A DNA stretch of 64,000 nt from an uncultured Pseudomonadales bacterium. GTDB taxonomy: Bacteria > Pseudomonadota > Gammaproteobacteria > Pseudomonadales > Pseudohongiellaceae. A program made the position numbers and the translations under genes. Where the stretch lies: positions 33,464 to 97,463 of the forward strand of contig CALSUH010000006.1 of the NCBI GenBank assembly GCA_943789485.1. The letters run 5' to 3'. The notes beneath the pieces are model-generated. The model saw only the letters and a program-made list of their open reading frames with translations, did not search any database and was not told the DNA's origin. Of the stretch, positions 1 to 10,440 are shown in pieces (the first letter of the stretch is position 1; each line of letters starts with the position of its first letter).

Positions 1-1118
1 GCAATATTGGTCGCCAACACTGCGAAGCTTTACTGGATGAATCAGTAACGGGCGCCTCATTGCGAGCGATCTGTGCTCGCTCGCTCCCGTCAGACCTGTC
101 TTTGCCAGACACTGTTAGCTGCTATAGCAACAGCGAAGAATTATTACGCAACGCAGACATCGATGCCGTCTTGGTGGCAACCCCCACTATGAATCATTTA
201 GAGCTGGGTTTGGAAGTACTCAAATCTGGCAAGCATCTGTTGATGGAAAAACCCATTGGCATGACTGTGCTGGAAGCCGACACTCTGACAGCTCAGACAA
301 CTACTCAACAGCAAGTTTTTGGCGCCGTACTTAATCAACGTTATGATGCCGCCTACGCCAAAATACGCGAGATGCTACAACAGGGAGTGATCGGCGAACT
401 ACAACGAGTGAGCTGGACCCTGACTCACTGGTATCGTCCCGAGGTGTATTATCGAGTTAGCGATTGGCGTGGTACCTGGCGCGGTGAAGGTGGTGGTTTA
501 CTACTCAACCAGTGTATTCACAACCTTGATGTTCTGCAGTGGCTCTGCGGCATGCCAAGCAATGTATGGGCTCAATGCCACTGGGGTCGCTATCACAATA
601 TCGAAGTTGAAGACGAAGTCACTGCGGTGATGAACTTCAGTAATGGCGCAAGCGCGAGCTTTATTTCATCCACGGGAGAAGCGCCCGGCAGCAATCAACT
701 GTCCTTAGTGGGCGACCTGGGCACTCTTATTTACGACGGCAAAGAATTACAACTTCAGCAACTCTCACAAAGCTGCAAAGAACACTGCCAAAACACAAGT
801 GAAATGTTTTCCATGCCGGAAGTAAACACCACGATAGTGAATTTTGGTGTGCCGCAGAATCAACACGTTCAGCTCATACAAGACTTCGTCGCTGCCATTC
901 AAGATGGCAAGAAACTTACCACCGATGCGGTTCAAGCAAGTAAATCAATCGAGCTGGCCAACGGCATATTGCTATCGGCCTGGACAGAGAAGAAGATTTC
1001 TTTTCCACTTAACCGCACGGAATTCAATTCGCATTTTCAAAACAAATACAAAAACTCCAAGTTGCGAGAAAAAGAAAAACTGAATGTCAGCATCGATCTG
1101 GATAAGTCATTTCGATAA
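1..1118 (+). CDS. Gfo/Idh/MocA family oxidoreductase, 5' end cut by the window
   Basis: NAD(P)-dependent sugar or inositol-type dehydrogenase of the Gfo/Idh/MocA family. The frame is open to the window edge: codons from base 3 read NIGRQHCEALLDE, the end of the N-terminal Rossmann glycine loop. A TTG at 60 is therefore not the true start. Downstream are the family hallmarks: ADIDAVLVATPTMNHLEL (dinucleotide fold), LMEKPIG (the conserved EKP, with the catalytic-region lysine) and GGLLLNQCIHNLDVLQWL (C-terminal substrate domain with the usual N-x-x-H-N-x-D). It is first of four co-directional genes (reductase, permease, reductase, FadR-type regulator), the layout of a small sugar-acid or polyol catabolic unit. 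The substrate cannot be told from sequence. Confidence 0.9.
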   Translation, partial: NIGRQHCEALLDESVTGASLRAICARSLPSDLSLPDTVSCYSNSEELLRNADIDAVLVATPTMNHLELGLEVLKSGKHLLMEKPIGMTVLEADTLTAQTTTQQQVFGAVLNQRYDAAYAKIREMLQQGVIGELQRVSWTLTHWYRPEVYYRVSDWRGTWRGEGGGLLLNQCIHNLDVLQWLCGMPSNVWAQCHWGRYHNIEVEDEVTAVMNFSNGASASFISSTGEAPGSNQLSLVGDLGTLIYDGKELQLQQLSQSCKEHCQNTSEMFSMPEVNTTIVNFGVPQNQHVQLIQDFVAAIQDGKKLTTDAVQASKSIELANGILLSAWTEKKISFPLNRTEFNSHFQNKYKNSKLREKEKLNVSIDLDKSFR

Positions 1119-1206
1119 CACATATTTCCGAATAACTCCTTGTTAACACCTAAATGTTAAAACTTACTCGCCAACATTTAATTATTAGCATCAACTGGAT
1201 CAAACT

Positions 1207-2529
1207 ATGGCTGTAGCTGAAATTACAATATTAAATGCTATTCAAAAAGGCGGGCCCGGCTGGCTACAAGGTGCTATGACACTGGGAGGCGGCAGTGCTG
1301 TAACCTCACTCACTGTTGGCGCCGTCTATGGTTACGAGTTCCTGTGGGTGCAGCCGGTTTCGATGCTCATCGGTTGCATCATGTTATTTGCCATCTGCCA
1401 TCAAACTTTAAGCACTGGCGAAGCCCCCTATCAGGCAATGAAAAAATATGTGTCAGCACCTCTGGCGATGGCCTGGGCACTGGCCGCCCTAGCTTCCAGC
1501 GTAATCTTTGGCTTCTCCCATTACCCTTTGGGTGCGGGAATGTTGGAAGAAGCTATATCTGTCAGCCTGCAGTTTAATCTCAATGAAAGCAGTAGCCTAG
1601 CGAGAAATCTGTATCTATTAGTACTCGCCGTATTGATCTGGTGTATCTGCGCGTCCATAGTCTGGCGTCATGGTGATGGCGGGAAAGTTATTCGAACCTT
1701 CGAGAACGCAATAAAAATAGTAACCGCCTTTGTAGTACTCAGCTTTGCCTGGGTGGTAGTTGAAACTTCTCTCGCCGGCCGAGTGGAATGGGGTCAGGTG
1801 TTACTCGGCTATATCCCCACATCAATTCCTCAAGATTTCGCCGGCGTTACCATGATGTTGTCTGCCTTGGGCACGGCAGTAGGTATTAACATGACCTTTG
1901 TTTACGGCTATACCTTACTAGATAGAGGCTGGGGCCGGGATGAAAGACGCTTTGCCAGTATCGATGTGGTGTTAGGTCTAGTCTTTCCTTACCTGCTAGT
2001 AACCGGATTGATTTCTATCGCTGCAGCCGGAGCAATGTTCGGCGGCGACATGGATATCCAGGGACGTTTAAGCCCAGCCAATGCCAGTCAGATGTTCGTG
2101 GACGCAGGCATGGGTGAGCTAGCTGGCAGATTGATTTTCCCACTAGGCATACTCGGCATGGTCATTGGCACACTGGTTATGCACATGCTTACCTGCGGCG
2201 CGGTGGCGAGCGAGTTATGGGGCTACCACAGAGGAACAAGAGCATACCGCTTGGCATGCTTGATTCCAACGCCGGCTATCCTCGGCGTATTCCTTTGGAC
2301 GACGATGGGGCCGTATCTGGTACTGCCCACCTCAGCCATTTGCGGCATGCTAATGCCTATCGCCTACATTGGCTGGTTCTTGCTTAATAACAACGAATCA
2401 TTTTTAGGCCAGGATCGCCCCACTGGCAGCAAAGCTCGGTTGTTTAATCTGGCGATGCTGCTGTGCATCGTCACCGTGGTGATTAGCGTGCTCTATAGCA
2501 CGGCGGTCGGTGTAGGTTTAATCGGGTAG
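1207..2529 (+). CDS. polytopic membrane transporter, Nramp/APC-like
   Basis: A 440-residue protein with about eleven hydrophobic segments from residue 15 to 435. The N-terminal GPGWLQGAMTLGGGSAVTSL resembles the unwound first helix of Nramp-type metal transporters, but the classical DPGN and MPH metal motifs are absent, so a metal substrate is not supported. Similar permeases occur beside Gfo/Idh oxidoreductases, and import of the substrate handled by its two neighbours is the simplest guess. It lies 88 bp after the first reductase and 38 bp before the second, in the same direction. Membrane nature is certain, family placement moderate, substrate unknown. Confidence 0.65.
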   Translation: MAVAEITILNAIQKGGPGWLQGAMTLGGGSAVTSLTVGAVYGYEFLWVQPVSMLIGCIMLFAICHQTLSTGEAPYQAMKKYVSAPLAMAWALAALASSVIFGFSHYPLGAGMLEEAISVSLQFNLNESSSLARNLYLLVLAVLIWCICASIVWRHGDGGKVIRTFENAIKIVTAFVVLSFAWVVVETSLAGRVEWGQVLLGYIPTSIPQDFAGVTMMLSALGTAVGINMTFVYGYTLLDRGWGRDERRFASIDVVLGLVFPYLLVTGLISIAAAGAMFGGDMDIQGRLSPANASQMFVDAGMGELAGRLIFPLGILGMVIGTLVMHMLTCGAVASELWGYHRGTRAYRLACLIPTPAILGVFLWTTMGPYLVLPTSAICGMLMPIAYIGWFLLNNNESFLGQDRPTGSKARLFNLAMLLCIVTVVISVLYSTAVGVGLIG

Positions 2530-2567
2530 AAGATTAATTGGATAGAGGCTGGATTGGGTAATTTACT

Positions 2568-3671
2568 ATGAGCAAAACTGTAAACGTAAGCGACGGCGCC
2601 AGCTACGCACCACAATCGATTTCCAAACCGGTAGTAAAGCCTGGTGAGTTTTGCTTTGCCGTAGCCTATATGGATCACGGGCATATTTTCGGTCAGACCA
2701 ATGGCTTGTTGGAAGCCGGCGGAACCCTGCTGGCAGCCTACGAGCCTTCTGCCGAGAAGCGCGCAGACTTCGTTGCCCGCTATGGCGAGATGGAATTCGC
2801 GGACGAATTCTCTCAACTATTGGACGATCCGCGCATTCAGTTAATAGCCAGCGCCGCCATACCTAACCGCCGCAGCGATATAGGACTACAGGTTATGGCT
2901 GCCGGTAAAGATTACTTCACCGACAAGTCGCCCTTTACTACGCCCGCGCAATTGGAAGCGGTACGCGAAGCCTGCCAGACTAGCGGTCAAAAATATTGGG
3001 TCTACTACGCCGAACGCCTGCACAACGAAGCGGCCTGGCATGCTGGCGAACTGATTAAGGACGGCGCCATCGGCAAAGTTTTACATGTTACTAACCTAGC
3101 CCCACATAGGCTTTCTAAAGCAAGCCGTCCGGATTGGTTCTTCGACAAACAACAGTACGGTGGCATCATAACTGACATAGGCTCCCATCAGGTTGAACAG
3201 TTTTTAGCCTATAGCGGCTGCACCTCGGCAAAAGTCACCCATGCCAGGGTAGCAAACCTTAACAATCCGGATCGCCCCGACCTGGAAGACTTTGGCGAAT
3301 TTACTATCGTCGGCGATTCAGGCGCGGCGTTTTATTCTCGAGTGGATTGGTTTACACCGGAAGGCTCTCCAGTGTGGGGCGATGGGCGCTCGTTTATCAT
3401 CGGCAGCAAAGGCACTCTAGAGGTAAGGAAATACTGCGACGCCGGCCGTAATGCACCCGCATCGCTAATTGTAAAAACCGACAACAACAGCAGTGAAATC
3501 ATCGACTGTAGTAATAAAATTGCTTACCCCTTCTTCGGGCAGCTCATTCTCGATTGTCTCAATCGCACAGAACAGGCAATGAGCCAGACCCATATCTTTT
3601 TAGCAGCAGAACTGAGTATGCAGGCGCAGGCATTAGCAGAGCAGTTAGCCCGTGAGGAGAACAACACATGA
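2568..3671 (+). CDS. Gfo/Idh/MocA family oxidoreductase
   Basis: A 367-residue second member of the Gfo/Idh/MocA family in this operon. After an unusual N-terminal extension of about 30 residues comes the Rossmann part (FAVAYMDHGHIFGQTNGLLE, LIASAAIPNRRSDIG, DYFTDKSPFTT). The usual EKP is replaced by DKSP. The C-terminal half has GGIITDIGSHQVEQFLAYSG, the G-x-D-x-G-x-H motif of the family. The replaced EKP and the shortened glycine loop suggest a divergent subfamily with a different substrate from the first gene. Its stop overlaps the start of the FadR-type gene by 4 bp (ATGA), so the two are translationally coupled. Confidence 0.87.
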   Translation: MSKTVNVSDGASYAPQSISKPVVKPGEFCFAVAYMDHGHIFGQTNGLLEAGGTLLAAYEPSAEKRADFVARYGEMEFADEFSQLLDDPRIQLIASAAIPNRRSDIGLQVMAAGKDYFTDKSPFTTPAQLEAVREACQTSGQKYWVYYAERLHNEAAWHAGELIKDGAIGKVLHVTNLAPHRLSKASRPDWFFDKQQYGGIITDIGSHQVEQFLAYSGCTSAKVTHARVANLNNPDRPDLEDFGEFTIVGDSGAAFYSRVDWFTPEGSPVWGDGRSFIIGSKGTLEVRKYCDAGRNAPASLIVKTDNNSSEIIDCSNKIAYPFFGQLILDCLNRTEQAMSQTHIFLAAELSMQAQALAEQLAREENNT

Positions 3672-4387
3672 TTCTGGAACCTTTAGTACAAGTGCCTCGC
3701 CTGTATTTGCGTGTCGCGAAACAGGTGGCCAGTTATATTTCCAGCGGTGAACTAAAACCCGGCGATCAACTTCCGTCTGAACGGGACCTGGCAAAAACAT
3801 TCAACGTCAGCCGCCCCACCATACGCGAAGCTATGATTGCCCTGGAGCTATCCGGGCTCATCCAAGTGCGCACCGGCTCCGGCGTCTACATTACCCAAAC
3901 CAAACCCGAACTATCACTGGCAGACAAAGGCATCGGCCCCTTCGAAGTATTGGAGCTAAGACGTCTGGTGGAACCCGGCGCCTGCGCATTAGCCGCTGAG
4001 CGCATGAAAAAAACCCAACTCGCCAAACTAAAACGTATCCTCGCTGCCATGAAAAAGCGCAGCAACAAACCCTCGCTGCAACAAAGCGACAAGGAGTTCC
4101 ACATCCTCATCGCCGAATCCACCGAAAATGCAGCTATCGCCGCCACGGTCAATTGGCTGTGGGAACTCCGCGAACACTCGGAACTCAATCGCGTATTCCA
4201 TGCAAGAATTCTCGAAGAAGGCATCTTCCCCAATGTAGATCAACACGAGCGCGTCCTGAAGGCTCTGGCCAAAGGCGATGCCGTCCTTGCCCAACAAGCT
4301 ATGTTCGACCATCTAGATCATGCCATAGAAATGGCCGCCACCTATTTCGAACGTTATGACGAAGGATCGACTGTTGAAAATTCTTAA
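3668..4387 (+). CDS. FadR-subfamily GntR transcriptional regulator
   Basis: A 239-residue regulator. Residues 10-80 form the GntR winged helix (VASYISSGELKPGDQLPSER, then DLAKTFNVSRPTIREAMIAL, the recognition helix, then the wing GLIQVRTGSGVYI). Residues 95-230 form an FCD ligand-binding domain (EVLELRRLVEPGACALAAER, DKEFHILIAES, HERVLKALAKGDA). FCD regulators of this type usually bind a sugar acid or other carboxylate with a metal and repress adjacent catabolic genes. Start coupling to the reductase supports local control of this operon. No operator was located with confidence. Confidence 0.92.
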   Translation: MILEPLVQVPRLYLRVAKQVASYISSGELKPGDQLPSERDLAKTFNVSRPTIREAMIALELSGLIQVRTGSGVYITQTKPELSLADKGIGPFEVLELRRLVEPGACALAAERMKKTQLAKLKRILAAMKKRSNKPSLQQSDKEFHILIAESTENAAIAATVNWLWELREHSELNRVFHARILEEGIFPNVDQHERVLKALAKGDAVLAQQAMFDHLDHAIEMAATYFERYDEGSTVENS

Positions 4388-4778
4388 TCTGGTTTTTCTT
4401 GGTGCGTTTTTGTTGTCGGCATTAGTGCAACTTAATGACCCCGATCCACTGCAATGGATAGTGATTTATTCGGCGATGGTAGTGATTTGTGGGTTGCAGC
4501 ACTTTGGTCGGCTAAGGTGGTATATCGCTGCAGTGCCAGTGTTGATTTGTGGAGTTTGGATTGCCAGTTTGCTGCCAGCGTTGAATCAGGGGGTGCCATG
4601 GGGTGAAGTGCTTGGATCGCTTACAATGCAGAATGATACGGTGGAAGAGGTTCGGGAAATTGGTGGTTTGGTATTAGTTCTGCTGTGGGCTGTGGCCTTA
4701 TCGATTGTGCCTTATTCCAAAGCTCACAATACACAAAATTCTCCCAAATCTGCAAATGCCGATCAGCAAAACCCATAA
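4356..4778 (+). CDS. TMEM220-like small membrane protein
   Basis: A 140-residue protein with four hydrophobic helices. The motif LVQLNDPDPLQWIVIYSAM near the N-terminus matches the transmembrane 220 family signature (x-Q-x-N-D-P-D-P). The ATG lies 32 bp inside the preceding regulator gene, in another frame. The family is uncharacterised, so no function is assigned. The last 20 residues (after VPYSKAHN) are low in hydrophobicity and run toward a degenerate repeat, so the C-terminus could be altered. Confidence 0.75.
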   Translation: MTKDRLLKILNLVFLGAFLLSALVQLNDPDPLQWIVIYSAMVVICGLQHFGRLRWYIAAVPVLICGVWIASLLPALNQGVPWGEVLGSLTMQNDTVEEVREIGGLVLVLLWAVALSIVPYSKAHNTQNSPKSANADQQNP

Positions 4779-4961
4779 AACGATCCCAGTCGTAAGTCAT
4801 CACGTTTTGCCCGTCAAACCCTAGAATGCCCAATGGCTTTCGCGGATTACCGAAGAATACTTTAGACAATGTGCTCATGATGCACCGTAACGATAAAGAA
4901 GGAACAGAAAAAGTACTCCGCGAGAATACGGATGATATAGCCGCGGTACTCACCGAAGGCT

Positions 4962-5010
4962 TGCACAGCGCGAAGCTAGAGCTGACAAACAGCCCGAAGG
5001 CTGTTTGGAT
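4962..5010 (+). repeat. remnant of a cassette left-end repeat with hairpin
   Basis: CAGCGCGAAGC followed by GACAAACAGCC-CGAA-GGCTGTTTGGAT. This matches the outer part of the left-end repeat seen at 35251-35285 and 45721-45758, including the stem (4987-4994 with 4999-5006). The tRNA-Phe part and the TAGCACAC boxes that precede this hairpin in the other copies are not recognisable here. Only the tail of a junction survives, between the sugar operon and the decayed minus-strand operon. The 180 bp before it (4779-4961) hold no gene I can support. Confidence 0.55.
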
Positions 5011-5101
5011 TATTGACTCACCCATAGATGGGCCCGGGTCTCGCCCAGCTACTATTAAAGGATTGGAGAAATCAATTTTAAACCCTCCGACCCCTTTAAT
5101 A

Positions 5102-6078
<977 letters not shown>

Positions 6079-6221
6079 GAGTTTTCCTGTCCCTGCCCCG
6101 CTGGTGTTGTTCTAGCTTACTGTCTATATATACCGAATAATCCATTTTTCAGCCGCACTTCGCGGAAAAGCCCGTCTCGCAGACTAACCATTTGGGATCG
6201 CAGTCATTCTAGTTGCCGTCG

Positions 6222-7415
6222 CTACGCTGCTTGACGCACTACATTAGCGTCAATCAGCTCATTGCTTTCACTCTCGCTGTAACCCAACCCGGCAAGTATC
6301 TCCAAGCTATGTTGCCCTAACTTAGGTGCCGGCAATCTAAGAGTACTTTCCGTTAATTGAAATTGTGCGGCGGGAATAGCTTGACGCACTTCGCCGAAAC
6401 CCTCGACCTGCTGCCGGTTTACCGTACCGCCCTCCACTATTTGAGGATGTCTAATAGTTCCTGTCTGCTTAGTATCGGGAGCGCAGGGCACATCTTGAGC
6501 ATCCAGTATTTGCTAGCAATTCTCTGGTAAGGGCGTTTTGCAATTTCGGCGCCAGCTATTTCTCGTCTCACTGCTATATTTTGACGGCGAGCAAAGCGGT
6601 GGCAAAGCGCTTCGTCACTGATTAGCTCAGGACGACCTGACAGCGTTACAGAAGCCTTCCCATTCTTTGTCAGAGACGTACTCATGGTGATATAACCATC
6701 ACTGCTCTCATAGATCAGATCGATTGAGGAGAATGACTTCTTGTGGTCTGCCTCCTTCTCGGCGAAGGTTAGTCCGCTCATCCCCTCTGGCCAAAAGAAG
6801 GCTACAGTCGCATCCAGCATGGACAGTTTGATATGTTGGCCTTCGCCCTTCCTCTCTCGATGAAACAGCGCGCTCGAAATGGCCTGAGCTGCGGTCAAGG
6901 CAGAAATTTTATCGGCGATGATGATGCGGAACATACCCGGCCGGCCTGTTTCTCGATTTGCTTGAATATCTGCGGCACCAGAAAGCCCCTGAATAATCGG
7001 ATCATAACTCGCTTGTGGGCGTAGGGACCTTTTTCGCCAAAGCCGCTGATGGAAACAAAAATAATGCCTTGGTTGCGTTTTCTGACTATCTCTTCAGCCA
7101 AAACCCATTCGCTCTATCGCACCCGGACGGAAATTCTGCAGCAGAACGTCCGCACCATCTATGAGCTTCCAGAGCACTTCCTTGCCAGCATCGCTTTTCA
7201 AATCAATGCGCGAGCGATTTCTTATTGCGATTGCAGGAATAAAAGGTGGGTGTCATATCATTGTGTTGCTCGCCCAAGAACCTCAACTGCTCGCCATGAG
7301 TTGGCTCGACTCTTGATGACGTCCGCGCCCTGATCGCCTAGCATCATGGCGGCCACTGGCCCCGATACCATGCTGGTTAAATCTAGTACTTTTATACCCT
7401 GTAAAGGCCCCATGG
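6222..7415 (-). pseudogene. CaiB/BaiF (family III) CoA-transferase, frameshifted
   Basis: Remnant of a family III CoA-transferase, which moves CoA between carboxylic acids. It starts [19 protein letters not shown], the usual N-terminus, continues [28 protein letters not shown] (conserved GFG-x-x-GP), ALTAAQAISSALFHRERKGEGQHI and SMLDATVAFFW, and ends near GYSESESNELIDANVV. These blocks lie in at least three frames, with sequence lost around 6940-7260. Residues upstream of 7415 in the same frame do not resemble the family. It lies between the GST and nitronate monooxygenase remnants and was probably co-transcribed with them. Confidence 0.85.
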
Positions 7416-7606
7416 CTTCACCTTTTCTATCAATTGTTACTATTGAGTGTTTTGCCTTCGCTGCTTGATACCCTTCTCTTGCAAGCATGCGCTTCAAATA
7501 GCTTTTCAAGTTATCGGACAGTGAATGCCGCATGACTCAGCCCAGACAAGGCAGGTCGTCAGGAAAATATCAGAAATTCCAAACTTGTTATTCGACTAAA
7601 AACTCA

Positions 7607-8075
7607 TTACTCACGCAAGTGCATATCCGCAACAGCGACTTGTTTTTGAAAATACTCTTTAGCCGCCGCGATTGCAGTTAGGTGCTTCACCGTAAATGGC
7701 CGCCAGTGCTTCGTGGCGCCTCAAGATATAAAGACTCGTCTCATCCAGTTCACCGTAAATGAAACTAAGCCATTCATCTTCCTTCGCCTGCTCTTCAATA
7801 GAAGCCGGCGGTGCAATTGTAGGCCGTTGTTCCATAACGATTTACCAGGTAACGACTAATCGCGACGCTTTCCGATAGCTCGCAAACTTCCATCTTCCAG
7901 GAAAGGGGATCTTTTGCTTTGGGATTCAGCTGTGTATAGCTTTCCGTTTGAGTTTCACCGGATCGTGGGCCGATTGGTTTTAGCGAATAACTCAAGCCCA
8001 GCTCTTCCGCGACCCAGATAGGTCGTATTGTGCGGCTTGTACCGGCGCCCCAAAGATGATGTGTGGCTCGTTCAT
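7607..8075 (-). pseudogene. glutathione S-transferase, frameshifted
   Basis: Thioredoxin-fold N-terminal half of a GST: MNEPHIIFGA, then in another frame GTSRTIRPIWVAEELGL and SLKPIGPRSGETQTESYTQL, with NPKAK where the family has its cis-proline region. After further frame changes it gives SESVAISRYLVNRYG and a C-terminal helix part ending AAAKEYFQKQVAVADMHLRE before a TAA at 7607-7609. At least three frameshifts make a functional product unlikely. Its former role would be glutathione conjugation or isomerisation in the same catabolic set as its neighbours. Confidence 0.8.
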
Positions 8076-8156
8076 AGAATCTGGCTTTGTGTTTTCTAAT
8101 TACTAGGATATTACAACGTAGAAGGAATCTCGTCAGTTTGTTTCCTAGTCTATTGC

Positions 8157-8921
8157 TTAATGATTCCACCAGGCCAGGTCTGAGTATGCGCGCAGATCCA
8201 ATTCGTGAGTCCACACGGAACGGTGTTGCTGATGCAGGTGCAGATAAGTCTCTGCGATTTTTTCTGGCAACATCAAGCCATCGTGTTCCATACCTTTCTC
8301 TTCTCTTAGCTGCTGAAATTTTTGAGCACCCAGCATTTTCCCAAGTGTATCAGGAGCATCAACAGATCCATCTATAACCACGTGGGCCACATGAATGCCT
8401 TTGCTTGCGTATTCCGCATTTAGTGATTGGCAGAGCATACGCCGTCCACCCATCGCCGCGGCATGGGAGTGTTGCTGAGCGTTGCCTCGAACAGCCGCGG
8501 TGGATGAAGTAACCAGTATCGTGCCTTTCCCGCGTTTCTGCATGAGAGGAAACAGTGTGGAAGCGGCGCGAAATAGGGCGAACGTCGCCATCCTCCAACC
8601 CAGTTCGAATACTTTGTATGATGTTTCTTCGAGAGAACGATTTCCCACCTGTGCACCGAGATTGAACACCAGCACATCGATAGGGCCAATCTCCTCTTCC
8701 ACAGCCGCAATACGCGCTTCAATACTACCTTCGTCCACTGCGTTTAAAAGAAACCCCGACGCTTCTCCACCGTCTTCATTAATCTGTGAAACCAGATTGG
8801 CTAGACCTTCTTCATTGCTTCGTCGACACAGTACAGCGTGGTAGCCCTCCTGGGCAAAGCGCTTGCCCACAGTGCCGCCAATTCCAGCACCTGCACCGAT
8901 AACTAAACAAACTGGCTTCAT
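8157..8921 (-). CDS. SDR-fold protein lacking the catalytic Tyr-Lys
   Basis: A 254-residue short-chain dehydrogenase/reductase with an open frame. The start is set at MKPVCLVIGAGAGIGG, where the ATG overlaps the upstream stop by 4 bp; longer starts only extend into the neighbour. The cofactor loop GAGAGIGG and NLGAQVG (the NNAG equivalent) are present and so is the active-site Ser (VTSSTAAV). Where YxxxK is expected the sequence reads HAAAMGG, so Tyr is His and Lys is lost. C-terminal KGIHVAHVVIDGSVDAPDT matches an SDR branch often annotated only as an NAD(P)-binding protein. It is the only frame-intact gene in an otherwise broken operon, so it may be inactive or a binding protein. Confidence 0.75.
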   Translation of the reverse strand: MKPVCLVIGAGAGIGGTVGKRFAQEGYHAVLCRRSNEEGLANLVSQINEDGGEASGFLLNAVDEGSIEARIAAVEEEIGPIDVLVFNLGAQVGNRSLEETSYKVFELGWRMATFALFRAASTLFPLMQKRGKGTILVTSSTAAVRGNAQQHSHAAAMGGRRMLCQSLNAEYASKGIHVAHVVIDGSVDAPDTLGKMLGAQKFQQLREEKGMEHDGLMLPEKIAETYLHLHQQHRSVWTHELDLRAYSDLAWWNH

Positions 8922-9814
8922 TGCGAATAATTCCTGTAATTCTGACTTCGTAATTCTATCTTTTCGACCTGCCAATACTGCTTCAGTGACGCCATTTTCC
9001 TGTCTAGATCCTTCCAATGGCGATGCCCGTTGCCCGGGGTTCGGGTGAGGCCGATCCAGTATTCAGCAACAGCTATATTGATAACCATGCCGAGGACCAT
9101 GCAGCTCGCAAACATGATTTCCGCACCTATCCCCGTGAGCGGAATTAGCACCAACATCAGCACTCGTTGCGTCGCCACACCCAGCATCACTGCAAAAGTC
9201 CGAATCATCCACTCCCTGTGTTCGCACCGAAATTGCGCGCCCGGATATTGCTGTACGCTTTATACAAGCAGAACAAGCGTGTAGGGACCAATAATGGCGT
9301 TGATGCCGGTTTGTACCAGTAGCCCAAACCCCTGGTGACCTGTAAACGGCCAGACAACTACCGAAGAAGGCCCCTGTGAAACCCGCCGCCGCCCCACTAA
9401 TCATCCAGGCTCTGCCGAGTCCAGCGATGAAAGCGACTAAAGCGAATAAAGCGAATAAAGCGAATTTAGCGAATAAAGCGTTTACGAATTCTCGTCATAA
9501 ACTGAAAGGGCGCGCAGACATATACGACAAATCCAAACATCAGGTGAACCCCGGCCATAAAATAGTGCTGAACGTAGCGGATACCAAAGTCGTCTAGCCC
9601 TTCTCCGATATTGGCTGCCTCCTTTGAAAATTCATTGTTCAGGAATCCAACTCGGCCAAACAAGGAACTCAGGCCGACGAATAGCAGAAGCAACACAAGG
9701 AGCCAGCCCACTATGTCTAGCACGTCTTGCGCGTTCTTCGGCGTCTAGCGCGTATATTGAAAACATCTTGGCCGCTGCTTGCCGGCAGGTCTCTGCCGTT
9801 GAAATATCAACCAT
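8918..9814 (-). pseudogene. DUF2306-like membrane protein, frameshifted
   Basis: Starts MVDISTAETCRQAAAKMFSI at 9814. It changes frame to a helix LDIVGWLLVLLLLFVGLSSL, then DFGIRYVQHYFMAGVHLMFG and APFQFMTRIRKRF, which fit DUF2306 membrane proteins (R-Y-x-Q-H, then P-x-Q-F-x-x-R-I-R). Later frames give LVAFIAGLGRAWMISG and a final helix pair ending IAVAEYWIGLTRTP. At least three frameshifts are present, one in the 9-bp tandem repeat at 9431-9480. The stop overlaps the SDR start. First structural gene after the operator at 9881-9899. Confidence 0.75.
9431..9480 (+). repeat. 9-bp tandem repeat inside the DUF2306 remnant
   Basis: Five successive units of AAGCGAATA with single-base variants (AAGCGACTA, AAGCGAATA twice, AAGCGAATT, TAGCGAATA) plus a partial unit. 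On the coding strand it encodes a repeated F-A-L-like hydrophobic tripeptide within a membrane helix. Unit length is a multiple of three, so slippage by whole units keeps the frame. Confidence 0.9.
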
Positions 9815-9880
9815 TACAATATCCTCAACTGACTAACTTACCAGACCCGCAAGGATCGCGCTATATCAGCCCAGGCACGT

Positions 9881-9899
9881 CACTTGCATTATGCAAGTG
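9881..9899. promoter_or_regulatory. HxlR-type operator upstream of the decayed operon
   Basis: Perfect palindrome CACTTGCATTATGCAAGTG (arms 9 bp, centre T). It lies 67 bp upstream of the DUF2306 start at 9814. A second site with the same ACTTGC-N5-GCAAGT arms and identical spacing lies upstream of the HxlR gene at 10332-10348. Two sites, one before the regulator and one before the operon, support direct control by that regulator. Confidence 0.7.
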
Positions 9900-9926
9900 T
9901 CTAAAGCGTGGAATGAGCTCTTCAAA

Positions 9927-10309
9927 TCACTGACAGCCTACTGGAGTCGGCGTGGCATTCGGGTTCCAGCGACATGAACGTCGCCCCATTCTGCCATCAT
10001 AGCTTTAACCACTCGGCAGGAGGCCCTCACCCGCTTCGGTTAGGAAATATTCGTACCGTAGTGGATTGCTTTGATAAGGGAGTTCTACGGATCAGCCCAT
10101 TCTCCAGCAGCATTTTCAGCCGACTGGCCAGATATGTTGCTTGGAATGCTCTCTACCCCCCTGCTGAAAATCTTTATTCCGGTGGCGAGCAAAGTAATCC
10201 GATGTCACGGATGATTAGCAGCGTCCATTTATCACCGACCAGATCCAGGGCCGTGGCCACAGGACAGGGACTCCGTTTAGCGGCTCGAGCCTGGTAGCTT
10301 TTTGACCAT
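9927..10309 (-). pseudogene. HxlR-family transcriptional regulator, frameshifted
   Basis: Winged-helix redox or aldehyde-type regulator remnant. From the ATG at 10309 it begins MVKKLPGSSR. After a frame change it reads KRSPCPVATALDLVGDKWTL and LLIIRDI, the HxlR signature (conserved Cys followed by L-x-x-G-x-K-W). Further fragments, ISGQSAENAAGEWADP in one frame and SKQSTTVRIFLTEAGE in another, correspond to the recognition helix and wing, and it ends near PTPVGCQ. It is upstream of and co-oriented with the operon it probably controlled, with matching operators at 9881 and 10332. Confidence 0.82.
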
Positions 10310-10331
10310 GAGGCAAGCTCTAGTTTCAGTG

Positions 10332-10348
10332 ACTTGCCTTTTGCAAGT
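10332..10348. promoter_or_regulatory. HxlR-type operator upstream of the regulator
   Basis: ACTTGC-CTTTT-GCAAGT, 23 bp before the HxlR start codon. Same arms and 5-bp spacer as 9882-9898, consistent with autoregulation. Confidence 0.65.
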
Positions 10349-10440
10349 GACTGAGTCATGCAAGAATGGCGAATGACAGGAGAATCGCATGAGGATTTCG
10401 GTGCTGTCGAATCGGCTCTCAAGGGGATTCAGCTTGAAAT

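Noticed and set aside
1207..2529. Bona fide Nramp manganese transporter
   Set aside because: The metal motifs DPGN and MPH are missing, so only the fold-level resemblance is kept.
8482..8844. Plus-strand frame opposite the SDR gene
   Set aside because: Antisense shadow of a clear SDR coding region.
9431..9480. CRISPR-like repeat
   Set aside because: Units of 9 bp are contiguous without spacers. No CRISPR array or cas gene was seen anywhere in the window.
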